Part shown: positions 30,901 through 41,246 of the stretch, in pieces
Layout of the letters: each line of letters opens with the position of its first letter
Position numbering within the stretch: the first letter of the stretch is position 1
Source: Phymatolithon calcareum
Taxonomy: Eukaryota > Rhodophyta > Florideophyceae > Hapalidiales
DNA length: 64,000 nucleotides
Direction: 5' to 3'
NCBI GenBank assembly: GCA_977006965.1
Contig: OZ345374.1
Coordinates: 1,054,001 to 1,118,000, forward strand
Made by a program: the position numbers and the translations under genes
The notes under the pieces: generated by a model
Seen by the model: only the letters and a program-made list of their open reading frames with translations
What the model was told of the DNA's origin: nothing
Databases searched by the model: none

Positions 30901-31406
30901 TGCGAAAGCCCGCATTGTCGCGAAAGGGTTCTGACAGGTGCACGGAGTGGATTACGGCGAAACATATGCCCCGGTCGTTAAGTTCACATCAATTCGGATC
31001 TTCTCGCCACGGTGGCAGTTCATGATCTCGAACTTTTCCAAATGGATGTCGTCACTGCATTCTTGCACGGAGACTTGGATAAAGATATTTGCATAGAGGT
31101 TCCCGCTGGATTTCGTGATCCCAAGGGTCCTGACCTCGTGTGTTAAGCTGCTGAAGGCACTGTACGGGATAATACAAGCTCCCAGACAATGCCATGCGAA
31201 AATTGATGATTTCTTAATCAATACACTCGGATTTACAAGCAGTCCGAATGATCCGTGCCTGTATGTTCGGCACACTTCTAAGAGCATTATGATAATTGCA
31301 CTGTACGTCGATGACTTGCTCATTGTATCCGGGAAACGTAAGCGTATTCCTCGGATTAGAGATCCGTCGGGATCGTGATCACCGAACATTACACCTATCT
31401 CAAAAG

Positions 31407-31851
31407 TGTTGGAAGTGTGATTGCTTGGAGCTCTAGTCGCAAACACACTTCAATATAAAGGTATGATCTCGGCACACGTGTACACGTGTCAAATCGAATG
31501 TCAAAGTGCCTCAGAACTTTGAATCAAGAAGATTGGCAGTGACACGTGTCAAAGTATGATAAGAGTATGATAATCATACTCCCCTCACTCAGTAGATGAT
31601 TCTTGATTTTTTTTCATGTTACACGTGTCATATGATAGTATGACAAATTTGTTTAGGGTTAGAGTGTCTCCGTCGTCAGTTAGGGTTTTGATCAAGACTG
31701 GTTGTGTTTTCTGGTCTATATAGTCTTGACCTGAGGTCCGCCAAGTGAATAAACCAAGGAACTCATTCTCACCTAACTCCACTTCTCCTTCACCAATCTT
31801 CACCAACAAACTTTTCCAATCTCCTAATCTTATCCCTAACCTCCAACAACA
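31407..31851 (+). repeat. Solo LTR, Copia family A, plus orientation
   Basis: 445 bp, TGTTGGAAG to CCAACAACA, flanked by the duplication AAAAG (31402-31406 and 31852-31856). The interrupted RT frame resumes directly behind it (CAAAAG then GCATACGCGG, as in D at 55236). Confidence 0.92.
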
Positions 31852-31994
31852 AAAAGGCATACGCGGAAACAGTTTTAAACAGTTTAACATGGAAAATTCT
31901 AAACCGGTTCCAACGCCGATGGAGCCTTACAAGAAAACCAACGCCGTACATGAACTCGACATCACGGATTCTGTTTCATCTGAGGGACCGTATC

Positions 31995-32415
31995 TAATGA
32001 TGGGGTGAGAAGTTTTTGGTCTTACGTTTATTCTCGTACGGCGGACGACGGTGGCTGATACAGCCTCCAGCAATTAGCCTCCAGCAAACCTGCCACGTGG
32101 CAGGTTTGATCAAATCTAGTTATGATACTACAAAGCGGCCGGCGCTTATGGCCCCCTTGCCACGTGGCACATTGATCAAATCTTCTTATGATAACGAAAC
32201 TATGTTCTCAATCTGCTCGCATGCGTATGAAACTTCCGTATGATGTAGCTTACACCATTGCACTACACAATAAGAGTCGCAAAGCGCATCCGTGATCCGC
32301 GAGCCAGGTAAAATCGCGGCAACTGCATCGAGCGACTTAATGTAAATCGAACACCAAAGCTCAAACATTGTCGGGTACATTCCGCAGACCGTAGTCACAT
32401 AGACGCACATCAACA
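31995..32415. mobile_element. 421-bp insertion with 5-bp duplication GTATC, possibly a solo LTR of an undescribed family
   Basis: Element C pol reads CCGTATC up to 31994 and resumes at 32416 with GTATCGCCCTG, so the intervening 421 bp was inserted with a 5-bp duplication. Read on the minus strand it starts TGTTGATG and ends CATCATTA, an imperfect TG...CA pair. It holds the 16-bp palindrome CCTGCCACGTGGCAGG (32089-32104) and a second TGCCACGTGGCA (32158-32169), each followed by a TTGATCAAATCT word. It has no coding capacity. Confidence 0.65.
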
Positions 32416-33108
32416 GTATCGCCCTGCAATTGGAAGCGTTATGTATCTGATGGTTCGAAGTGGGTCGATATCTCGGATGCTGTCGGAAAACTCTATTCCT
32501 TTTGCGAGAATCCACTGCAAATCCATTGGACGGCTGTTAAGCGTGTTTTACGTTACATTTCCGGAACTCGTGATCATGGGACTCTGTTTGGCAAAGACAG
32601 GAGTTTGACGCCAGTGGGGTTTAGCGACTCCGACTGAGCAGGCTGTCAAGAAACTCGTAAGTCGACAAGGGGATACGTCTTCATGCTTCCAGGGGGAGCA
32701 ATTAGCTGGCGATCCAAGAAGCAAACCATTGTCGCGACATCGTCATGTGAGGCTAAATACATTGCTGCATGTGCTGCTGCGAAAGAAGCAGTCTGGCTTT
32801 CGCGATTGATTTCGGACATACTTGGTTTCAACAAGCCATCTCGCATGCTCATCTTTTCGGACAACCAAGGCGCTATGTCATCCACTCAGAACGAGGCAAT
32901 TACCCAACGAAACAAACATATTGATATTCAATATCACTATATTCTCGAAGCTGTGGCAACCGAGAAAGTGGAATTCAAGTACTGTCCGACGGAGTTCATG
33001 GTCGCTGATGCACTTACGAAACCACTAAGTCAAATCAAGCTATCCGAGTTCGCGAAAAAGATGAGATTGTATCCTGCATGTTCGTAAGCTTCTTCGATCG
33101 AGGGGGAG

Positions 33109-33498
33109 TGTCGGAAATGTGACTGCTTGGCTCTCTTGTCGCAGAACACATTATCCTATGTCATAAGTCTCCAAACATTTCTCATATGTTATGATAGAAT
33201 CAATCCATGTTTTTTATTTTTACTGACAATGTAGCAGTTCAATCTATTTCTTGATTGATCTTGTTATTGTCAGTAATTCAATCATTTTGTTGATTGAATC
33301 CATCACAGTCGACAATTCAATCTTTTAGTTGATTGATTCAATCACAGTTAGTAGTGCAACAAGCATCAGAAGTCTTATGATACCTCAATCTGAGGCCTAT
33401 ATAAGACCCGGATCTGATGCCCCGACTCAATAAACCAAGGAACATCTCACAACCAACCCAACCATCTCAACCATCAATAACCAAACCTCCATTCAACA
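33109..33498 (+). repeat. 3' LTR of Copia remnant C
   Basis: 390 bp, TGTCGGAA to TTCAACA, preceded by the purine tract CGAGGGGGAG. It is of the B/D type, with TATATAAG near 33402. The flank (AAAAG) cannot be paired because the 5' end of C is missing. Confidence 0.85.
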
Positions 33499-33504
33499 AA
33501 AAGA

Positions 33505-33858
33505 TCCCGAAGACGGAATTTTTCGCGATGCGCTCAACTTCTACCAAAGCTCGACCAGAATCCACGTTGAACAAGCGTTTGGTATCCTCGTTCGCCCTTG
33601 GGAATTTTTTGGCGCCCGATATCCTACCACATTGTTGACACATTGCCTATACTTTCGGCCGCCATGCGACTACATAAGTTTGCAGTAGACCATGGGCATA
33701 CTTTACCCAAATCTCTACTTAGCTCTGATTCTGAAATAAGTATGGCTAACGCTGCATTCGACACTTGGTGGAAATGCACGACGGAGCTTCGCGATGCAGT
33801 GACAGGATCCGTACAAGGCCGTAGGAGAGACTTAGAATCACAATGCATTAGAGCATAG
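33505..33858 (+). pseudogene. PIF/Harbinger transposase C-terminal remnant (DDE_Tnp_4 type)
   Basis: One frame encodes FRDALNFYQSSTRIHVEQAFGILV (split here: FRDALNFYQSS, then RIHVEQAFGILV). After a frameshift near 33600 another encodes WGIFWRPISY and AAMRLHKFAVDHG. The order R-x-x-V-E-x-A-F-G-x-L, W-x-I-x-x-R-P, then a helical LHN/K-x-x-x-D-x block is the end of Harbinger nucleases, including the region with the last catalytic Glu (VEQAFG). The 5' part is absent; Copia C abuts it. Confidence 0.68.
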
Positions 33859-34385
33859 TTAACAGAAGGCTTAAAGCAAAGAGAGATAACAAGACCGGCT
33901 ACGTCTTAGACAAACATCAATAAATAAATTCCTCTAATCTTTTCGAAGGACACTTCTTGTCTAAGCATCTAGGCTAGTCTGTTCTTTACTCTCTTTGTAG
34001 TCTACGAATGCAACCTCCCTCAATCGCCCCCGTTCAGAGGGATGCCTCATGCTAGCAATCCTTTCGGATATTTGCTGCAACATACAAGAGGATTGCCAGC
34101 ATGAAGCATGACTGTTCCTCTCTTCCTGCTTCTTTGAGTATGTCCATGCACCTTGCAGGGGAGGCTATATGCTACCACATTATCGTAAGGTGCATGGATA
34201 GTCGGCTGTATTACGTATTTGCTTCTCTCCTTCTCTCAATAGGGGCATCGTCATCCCTCAAATCCAATCTAAACAAGACCATGCTGGAACATGTATGGAG
34301 ACACAAACTCGAGTTGACTTCAGTGGCAGACTGTGCACTGCGATGGTGCGGACTGGATCCGTTTCAGTCCACTTTGCAACCTTGA
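33859..34385. other. Non-coding spacer with two inverted repeats
   Basis: No gene recognised. Two hairpin-capable inverted repeats lie here: 34042-34062 with 34089-34109 (21 bp, two mismatches) and 34143-34154 with 34187-34198 (12 bp, perfect, TCCATGCACCTT). Confidence 0.6.
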
Positions 34386-37008
34386 CAACTACACCAAAAC
34401 TGGAATTTAGTGTCCCAGGTAAAATTCATTAGCAAAGGACTTTACAGTAATACTCGAAAAGAAGCTCGCGGGAAGTGAGCAGCAACATTTTACAAAAATT
34501 GATGAAAGAACGCTGTAAATTTGTTTCACATTTTCTTTATTTCAATATTCAGGAACAAGGCCACAGTATTCCTCAGGGTGTTTTTCAACAATATCTTGCA
34601 AGTAATCGAACAGCTGCTCCTTTTTCCACGTTCCATCTGTATCTAGTGCAAGACCACAACGTATCATAGCCTTGCGTACAATCGGAATACCGTTTTCATC
34701 CTGCATGCTGTTCACCTTTTCCACGCATCGCACCGCGAGTTTCAAATAATATGTCTTACCAGGGTTGTTGAGTTTGCCGGAAGCACCTGGACCGGATGCC
34801 CAATCTCCCTCTTCCATGCGCTGCAATTTCTCTGCCTCCCATTCCTCTCGCCATACAGCTTTGATTTTTTGAATAACAAAAGAATCCAAAGGCTGACACA
34901 TATGCGTGCTGTTCGGTGGAAGATACCGAATCTTAGTGTTGATAGAGTTCAATGATTCCACCTGTTGCGGCGTTTCATTGTGACCAGAGCAATTGTCCAT
35001 GAACAAGGATCTCGTCCGACCAATAGGGTCACTTGAAATGGCTCGCGGTTCGTTTAACCACTGGTTGAAAACATTTTTGTCCATCCAACCCCTCGGCCCG
35101 GTTCTGTATGAAACACCGGGTACATTGTCAGGAACACCTAGTATGGGATAGTTTCGGTTCCTGTTGCGAAAAATCATAAATGGTGCTTCAATTTTGGCGT
35201 TCACTCCTCCACTGATACGCAAAACCATAGTCATACCTTCCCCGCCTGAGACAACATCCGCATAGTTCACTTTCTTGCATCCATACACTCCAAGAGAGTA
35301 ATGGTCATCCATGTTAAAAATAAAGTGCGTCTCATCCATGTTCTCCACCATGTTCTCGTCCAGCACACCATCTGAAAATTCGCGCTCCAATTGGCCGAGA
35401 TGATGGGAAATCAACTTCTCGGTGTATATGTTATGGGCGTTGCACCGTTGCAAAGAGCCGGACTGCTTTCGTATGACGATGTTGCATCTGTTCATGAACG
35501 ATTGGATCCAGTTGTCCGTCACATGTGTAATGATTGGGCGATGAGTACGATCGTCAAGGTCGGTTGACACGAATGGAGATGTGGGGTCGGAGAGTGTACG
35601 GAGTGCAATATGTTTCAAAAGCCGTCTGCTTAACTGGACACCAGCAGCGCTCAGTCTTTCAAATTCTTCCAGTAGGACAGAGTGTAAATAGTCCACCCAT
35701 GCATATCGCTTTCTTCCACGACCAGTTAAAGCTTTGATAGGCACACGTCTTTGCGAAACTCCAATGGAACGTCTTGATTGGATGAACATAGCCTTATCCT
35801 CTGGTGTGGTCAGTTTTTGAAGATAAGATTGGCGACTGTTCCACCAACGGATTGCTTTCTTCCGATCGGCTCCATATGACTTCATATCCGTTACTCGGAA
35901 GATGGTTGGAAAGTGCTGCACAGTGCGAGCGCCAATTGCGTCATCACTTCCCGAGGTTTCGACCTCGTTAATCATCCATAGAATAACTGCCTTCCTTTGG
36001 GACTTAGTTGAAACAACCTGAGTCCTCCGACAAGAAGATGGGTGATGTTGATTGGTTGAGGGCGGTACATTGGTGGCAGAGTTGGACATTCTCGGTCTCA
36101 AACGAGCGGCGCTTTGCAAGATCGAGAGTATGGTGGAATGGTTGAGTGGGGCTATCTGCGACTCTCGGAAGAGATTTAGTCCTTATATGCTTTACTCATG
36201 CATAAGCGCAACAAGGCTTAACTAATGCATATTGATACATTCTATATGGAAAGTATATGAAAGTCAATATCATCCAATGATTCTGCACCATCATTTCTAA
36301 ACACAACAAGCTGCCTCTGGTGCTTCGAGGAGCAGCGCCGTTGGTCAATAGCATTACTGTAAACGGGGCCTGTTTCGTGAAACGTTTTTTGTCATGACGC
36401 GTTATCTTAAGAGCCAGCTTTCAGGAAGTCAGCATCTTCAAATTCTATCATTAGCGCCATTTTGTGTGTAAATTAAGAAAAAATTAGAAAAGGAAGGTTT
36501 TAGACGTAAGCTATCCATCTGGCGACATTTTCAATGAGTGGCGTTTACCTGCGCTGACGCAATGTGACTGAGCATTTCCCGAACAACCCTCTTTGGATCT
36601 CGCGTATAGGACAAATTAATGTCTGTTTCGCCCCTGCCTAGAAGATTGAACCCGAGACCTCATGACACATCACTGCGCACAGATAACCGACTATCCAGAT
36701 TCCCGGAATTTATGTGAGTCCATTCGGCTACCTTGTTTCAATGGGAGTTATGTTTCGTATATAAACTAAAGTGCTTCCAAGTAGATAATCTTGCAGCTTC
36801 TGTAAGATCTAACGTATTTTGGAGGAGGAGCCTATTGAAAGTTTCAGAGACAATTTTAATTTTGTAGGCGATATTTTTATTTATTTGGAAAAGTTCTCAG
36901 AGCTCACGGAGTATTACAACCCCTATAGGACCCCTCGCACAACTTACGATATGGTTATTCTTACAGTGCCGACCCTGGGACACTAAATTCCATTTTTGGT
37001 GTAGTTGG
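34386..37008 (-). mobile_element. pogo/Tigger-type DNA transposon, about 2.6 kb
   Basis: Terminal inverted repeats of about 34 bp: left 34386-34420 and right 36973-37008. Both read inward CAACTACACCAAAA followed by TGGAATTTAGTGTCCCAGG, with very few mismatches. They bracket one open transposase gene on the minus strand. A TA follows the right end (37009-37010) but the left flank reads GA, so the expected TA duplication is not confirmed. The 850 bp upstream of the gene (36120-36972) are non-coding. Confidence 0.82.
34542..36119 (-). CDS. pogo/Tigger-like transposase (DDE_1 family)
   Basis: A 525-residue uninterrupted frame. An N-terminal helix-turn-helix-like region (about 40-110) is followed by a CENP-B-type segment with NWIQSFMNRCNI and RKQSG (about 215-240). 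The nuclease domain carries three acidic residues in the expected contexts: D262 in NMDETHF, D375 in FMDNCSGHN and D412 in CQPLDSFVIQKIK, with 36 residues between the last two (a DDD triad of the pogo type). The YLPPNSTH motif precedes the third. The start at 36119 gives the full DNA-binding region. Family knowledge: such enzymes cut at terminal inverted repeats and paste into TA. The gene looks potentially functional; the alternative of a domesticated host gene is less likely because the inverted repeats are still present. Confidence 0.85.
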   Translation of the reverse strand: MQSAARLRPRMSNSATNVPPSTNQHHPSSCRRTQVVSTKSQRKAVILWMINEVETSGSDDAIGARTVQHFPTIFRVTDMKSYGADRKKAIRWWNSRQSYLQKLTTPEDKAMFIQSRRSIGVSQRRVPIKALTGRGRKRYAWVDYLHSVLLEEFERLSAAGVQLSRRLLKHIALRTLSDPTSPFVSTDLDDRTHRPIITHVTDNWIQSFMNRCNIVIRKQSGSLQRCNAHNIYTEKLISHHLGQLEREFSDGVLDENMVENMDETHFIFNMDDHYSLGVYGCKKVNYADVVSGGEGMTMVLRISGGVNAKIEAPFMIFRNRNRNYPILGVPDNVPGVSYRTGPRGWMDKNVFNQWLNEPRAISSDPIGRTRSLFMDNCSGHNETPQQVESLNSINTKIRYLPPNSTHMCQPLDSFVIQKIKAVWREEWEAEKLQRMEEGDWASGPGASGKLNNPGKTYYLKLAVRCVEKVNSMQDENGIPIVRKAMIRCGLALDTDGTWKKEQLFDYLQDIVEKHPEEYCGLVPEY

Positions 37009-37066
37009 TACGGAAGCGCGTATCGCTCTTACAAAGCTGTGTTTACTTATGTCACGAATCATTGTT

Positions 37067-37518
37067 TCCGATGTTGGAAGTGTGATTACTTGGAGAACTA
37101 GTCGCACCACAGTTCAAAATCAAGGTTTGATCTCGGTACACGTGTACACGTGTCAAGTGGAAAGACAAAGTGTCTCAGAACTTGGATTCATGAAGATTGG
37201 AGGTGACACGTGTCGAAGTATGATAAGAGTATAATAATCATACTCCCCTCACTCAGTATATAATATTTGATTTTTGTGTTCCACGTGTCATATGATATTA
37301 TTTCAATTTTTTTTAGCGTTAGTGTGTCTCCGTCGTCAACTAAGGCTTTTACCTTGTCTGGTCGGATTTTCAGGCCTATATATGCCAGACCTGAGGTCCG
37401 CCAAGTCAATAAACCAAGGAACTCATTCTCACCTAACTCCTCTTCTCGTCAACCAATCTTCACCAACCACACTTTTCCACTCCCCTCATCCATTCCCTAA
37501 CCTTCCGCTAACATCCGA
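37067..37518 (+). repeat. Solo LTR, Copia family A, with duplication TCCGA
   Basis: The LTR is 37072-37513 (442 bp, TGTTGGAAG to GCTAACA), flanked by TCCGA at 37067-37071 and 37514-37518. It retains the CACGTG palindrome and a CTATATATG box. It has diverged noticeably from the LTRs of element A, so it is older. Confidence 0.9.
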
Positions 37519-37713
37519 TGGCCTGACTACATTCTTTCTGTATTTTTTCCAGTTGCTTTTCTATTAGCTGAACGGCAATCTTGTTCACTGGATCGTTTTC
37601 AACACCCATTGAAATGACCTCTGCTCTTTTCTTTGTCAAAGAATGCATCTTATCCAGCAGGCCCGTGGTGATATCTTCCTCCATGTCTGTCGGGTGCGGT
37701 TCGGAGGAAAATT

Positions 37714-38157
37714 TGTTGTTGGAGGTTATGGAGGAGATGAGGTGAAGGAAAAAGTTTGGTTGGAGTGAATTGGTTGAGTTGAAGATGAGTTGTGAGTGAA
37801 TGAGTTCCTTGGTTTATTCACTTGGCGGACCCCAGGTCAAGACTATATAGACCTGAGAACACAACCGGACTTGATTAAAACCTTATTTTACGACGGAGAA
37901 ACACTAACCCTAAACAAATTTGTCATACTATCATATGACACGTGTACCATGAAAAAATCAAGAATCATCTACTGAGTGAGGAGAGTATGATTATCATACT
38001 CTTATCATACTCTGACACGTGTCACTGCCAATCTTCTTGATCCAAAGTTCTGAGACACTTTGACATTCGACTTGACACGTGTACACGTGTACCGAGATCA
38101 TACCTTGATATTGAAGTGTGTTTGCGACTAGAGCTCCAAGTAATCACACTTCCAACA
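37714..38157 (-). repeat. Solo LTR, Copia family A, minus orientation
   Basis: 444 bp, TGTTGTTGG to TCCAACA, inside the pseudogene. Flanks are AAATT (37709-37713) and AAACT (38158-38162), a 5-bp duplication with one change. Confidence 0.85.
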
Positions 38158-39436
38158 AAACTTGTCTGCTAAAGTACATACGGAGCGCGTTAGAGTTTCC
38201 AAGTTTTCGTTTCGCCGCCGAGACTCTTCATTAAGCTCTTCTAATTGCCTTCTCCTTTTCCGAGCAGACCCATTCCATCGAGAAGATTCATCTCTGTCCT
38301 CTTCATCATCATAGCCGGCACCGCCCGCCGCAAGACGGCAAGTGAAGTTAAATAGCTCTTTGTCAGGTTCGGTGGTACCGCATTTCATCGCGTAGAATAG
38401 AATACAAACAATTTTTTTTGAGACGATAAACCAGTGGAGTTGAGACTCGGAGTTACGAAGTCGGAAAAATTTTCAGGATTGTTTTGACCTGATACAGACC
38501 AGTTGTGGCATGCTTTTGTGAACAGGGATCGGACCAAGAAAAACTTCTCCGTCAACGAAGATCCGGTTCGAACGGCAAGAGGCTTTCTGTTCACATCGAT
38601 AACACTGGTTTCATAATCTCCCACCACGCAGCCGGACAAGTCTAGATGAAGCAGAAGTGAGTCGTCATTAAAAAACTTCGCGATGGTACCTTCCCCGAAT
38701 GCGTCTCTTCCTTCTCGCCGTTGTTGCTGTTCGCGTGATAGAGTTTATCCTGACTCAATTAAAGCACACCGAGCATCGTCGTTTTGCGTCAAATGGCTGC
38801 GAGACGGGCGAATTCAAATGCCTCCATTGGCGTGGAACCTGCGGGCTCACAGGAGCTCCTCTCAAATCGACGTTGAACTTCAACCGGCATATTGTTCAAC
38901 ATAGAGGCGTGACTTGGAGCGATTCGAACGGATGTGGCCTGGTTCGCAGGAGCGCTCCAAAACTCTTTGTAGATCGGCCCAAAGAATGAATCCCAGTCAC
39001 ACGAACCTTCCACAATTGCACTTTTCGTCTTTAGCATCGAACTGCAAATAACAAAGTTTTTCACACCTTGCTGTCGTACCCCAGATTCCTTTGCCCGTTT
39101 GCGCAAAGATGGCACTGAACTTGCAAGCAGAGATATGTATGCACGATCTCTGCCACAAATTCCTTTGCCCAAGGGTTTATATCATCGGGTTGAGGAGGTC
39201 CAGCCAACTGAAAACTGTGCACAGGTGACGGTTGTGAAGCATCGTAATCGAAGATGCTTTTCGCTCTCATGTGCAGTACCTCTCGTCGATGGAGGCAGCA
39301 GCGGTCGCACTGCAAGAAGTGATCGCCGGTCAAGCGAGGTAGATAGAGAGGCCCCTGCTTGACTTTCGTTCCGCCCTGTCGGAGAGGCCAACTGCACTAT
39401 GTCTGCAACTTGCACGCCTGCAAGAGATGCATTTTG

Positions 39437-39879
39437 TGTTGGAGAAGGTTAGGCAAGTGATGGGGAGAAAGAAAAAGTTTGGTTGAAAGAAAATGGTTGA
39501 GTAGAAGCTGAGATAGGTGAGAATGAGTTCCTTGGTTTATTCACTTGGCGGATCCCATGTCGAGCATATATAGACCTGAAAACTCAATCAACTTGATCAA
39601 AAACACTAATTGACGACGGAGACACTCTAACCCTAAACAAATTTGTCATAATATCATATGACACGTGTAACATGAAAAATCAAGAATCATCTACTGAGTG
39701 AGGGGGGTATGATTATCATACTCTTATCATACTCTGACACGTGTCACTGCCAATCTTCTTGATCCAAAGTTCTGAGACACTTTGACTTTCGACTTGACAC
39801 GTGTACACGTGTACCGAGATCATACCTTGATATTGAAGTGTGTTTGCGACTAGAGCTCCAAGCAATCACACTTCCAACA
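39437..39879 (-). repeat. Solo LTR, Copia family A, minus orientation
   Basis: 443 bp, TGTTGGAGA to TTCCAACA, flanked by a perfect TTTTG duplication (39432-39436 and 39880-39884). The interrupted minus-strand frame is continuous once the LTR and one copy of TTTTG are removed. Confidence 0.92.
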
Positions 39880-40183
39880 TTTTGTAGATTGGAGTCCGCC
39901 CTCGCTACCGTGTTGAAAGTCGGGCGCGGTAAGAGTGCTGCAAGTGCACCTACTCTCGCGGATGTAGCTGTACTCTCAGTACTTTCGGAACTACCGACAG
40001 GAGGAACACTGGTTTCAGAAGGCGTCATAAGTCTTGAGTGCTCCCAGGCAATCAAAGATTCGAGAGCCAAAAACAACGAGAACGTAACTTGCTCAGCCTT
40101 CGATGATCAGGCACTAATGACCAAACGAAGGGATTGGACGAAAGCCCAAACTCTTTGCCTGCAGTAGGAGTTGTCCTTCGGGG

Positions 40184-40232
40184 AAATGTTGTTGGAGCTT
40201 ATGGATAAGATGAGGTGAATGAAAATGTTTGG
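40184..40232 (-). repeat. Truncated LTR fragment, Copia family A
   Basis: About 48 bp (TGTTGTTGGAGCTTATGGA and onward to GTTTGG) match the outer end of a minus-oriented family A LTR, then similarity stops abruptly at TCCCTAG. Confidence 0.7.
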
Positions 40233-40738
40233 TCCCTAGAAGAACTCATCATATGCAAAGTACCATTTAATGGCGTACAATTTTTTCCTTCTAATGACAT
40301 TCAGTTGGAATTCAAACAGGAGAGCCACCTGTACGCCATTAGAATTGAATTCGGCAAATTGCGTACAAATTAGTTGAATGTTGTGGTTAATGGCTCACAT
40401 TTTGAAAGTTGTGACTAAACTGCTAGCCAAAACAAGGCAGAGTGTATGGCATAAGTCTGGATTGCCTGGCTCACAAATTGCTGCCATTTCGCTGGCCACT
40501 TCCATAGCTTCTAATGCAAGGCGACAATCTGTGGCCCAGCACTGGCCTACAAGATCTATAAATTAGGCGTACAGAATTCGTTCAAGTTATAATCAAACGA
40601 TGAACAAAGAATGCCCAATGAACAAGCAGAAAGCGTTCACAAGGTAAACACAATGTTACATTTGGCCCTCAAGCGCAATGCTAAATACGTTTCGAAGTCA
40701 GTGCGCAGCTCGTCTGACTTTGGAATACTGATCTATTT
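40233..40738. other. Unassigned AT-rich region
   Basis: No gene recognised. The words GTACGCCATTA, TGGCGTACA and GCGTACA recur (40273, 40332, 40366, 40567), suggesting remains of a repeat. Confidence 0.35.
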
Positions 40739-41246
40739 TTAATGGAGTAAGAAAACTGAACTCTTATTCTTTCTAGCACGCACGCCACATATCACTCTGC
40801 CGTGTTCTGCCACTGCAACTGACTTTCTCTTCCTCATCAGCCTTAATGCCCTTGATTTTCCGAGATAATCCCCAACGCATTCCATAATACAAAAGACGAT
40901 GTTAGTCGACGCATTCTGTGTCATTACCAGAGCCAGTGAATATCTGCATTGGCCTTTTTCTGAAAACGTACCAGACACAATGTCTAATTTCTTGTCCAAG
41001 ATTTGACATTAAAATCATGACGTTTCTGCAGGCGGGATCAACGATGTTGCCATTGCACAATCGATAATTCGCTTGATATCGCTCATGTAAGATAGCAATG
41101 TTCTGAAATGTCCAATGCCAGTATCAATAACCTTAACGTATTCGCCAGAGATACTGAATGTTCTTCTTCGCGATAGAGCTTATGTAGCGCAGATGACACA
41201 GCGCTAAGAGCATCGAAACGAAGCATCAAATGCTGAACTTGGTTTT
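40739..41246 (-). pseudogene. 3' half of a host frame interrupted by the 20.8-kb Copia D insertion
   Basis: The minus-strand frame ending at 41083 (QHLMLRFDALSAVSSALHKL, then LANTLRLLILALDISEHCYL) is open up to the LTR of element D. After removal of 41247-62039 and one copy of GTTTT it continues in frame into the minus-strand sequence at 62040 (PQNTGLVENQ). It looks helical, of HEAT/armadillo flavour, but I cannot name the family. A second open stretch (40999-40739, with KLDIVSGTFSEKG) may be a further exon. Confidence 0.4.
41242..41246. repeat. Left target site duplication of Copia D (GTTTT)
   Basis: Matches 62040-62044 exactly, on the other side of the nested cluster. Confidence 0.88.

Larger units (their letters stand above)
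30901..33087 (+). pseudogene. Copia RT/RNase H fragments of remnant C
   Basis: Blocks recognisable by comparison with B and D: 30901-31406 (RT, including IIALYVDDLLIV), 31852-31994, and 32421-33087 (end of RT and RNase H, with [20 protein letters not shown] and FSDNQGAM). Stops and frameshifts occur throughout, for example TGA in place of the RT Arg codon at 30932 and a lost Trp near the RNase H start. Confidence 0.82.
30901..33498 (+). mobile_element. 5'-deleted Copia remnant C with nested insertions
   Basis: It begins abruptly in the RT (ARIVAKGF region) and continues to RNase H and a 3' LTR of the B/D type. The pol sequence is interrupted by a solo LTR of family A (31407-31851) and by a 421-bp insertion (31995-32415), each with its own 5-bp duplication. 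Everything 5' of the RT is gone. Confidence 0.82.
37519..40175 (-). pseudogene. Unrecognised minus-strand pseudogene carrying two solo LTRs
   Basis: Removing the two solo LTRs (37714-38157 and 39437-39879) joins open minus-strand stretches. From 5' to 3' these are a Ser/Thr/Pro-rich part (40170-39880), which continues in frame after the LTR into ASLAGVQVADIVQLASP; a Cys-containing part with FLQCDRCC and PWAKEFVAEIVHTYL (about 39330-39070); CDWDSFFGPIYKEFW (about 39000); a DYETSVIDVNRKPL stretch (about 38610); an Arg/Glu-rich probable coiled coil (about 38290-38160); and a helical end with LLDKMHSLTKKRAEVISM stopping just after 37519. Frameshifts lie between several blocks, near 39330, 39100, 38750 and 38390; some could be introns. 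I do not recognise the family. It may be a host gene or an old transposon gene. Confidence 0.45.

Noticed and set aside
30941-31025. Possible short gene starting in the Copia B 3' LTR
   Set aside because: It is the LTR joined to broken Copia C pol, with stops and frameshifts.
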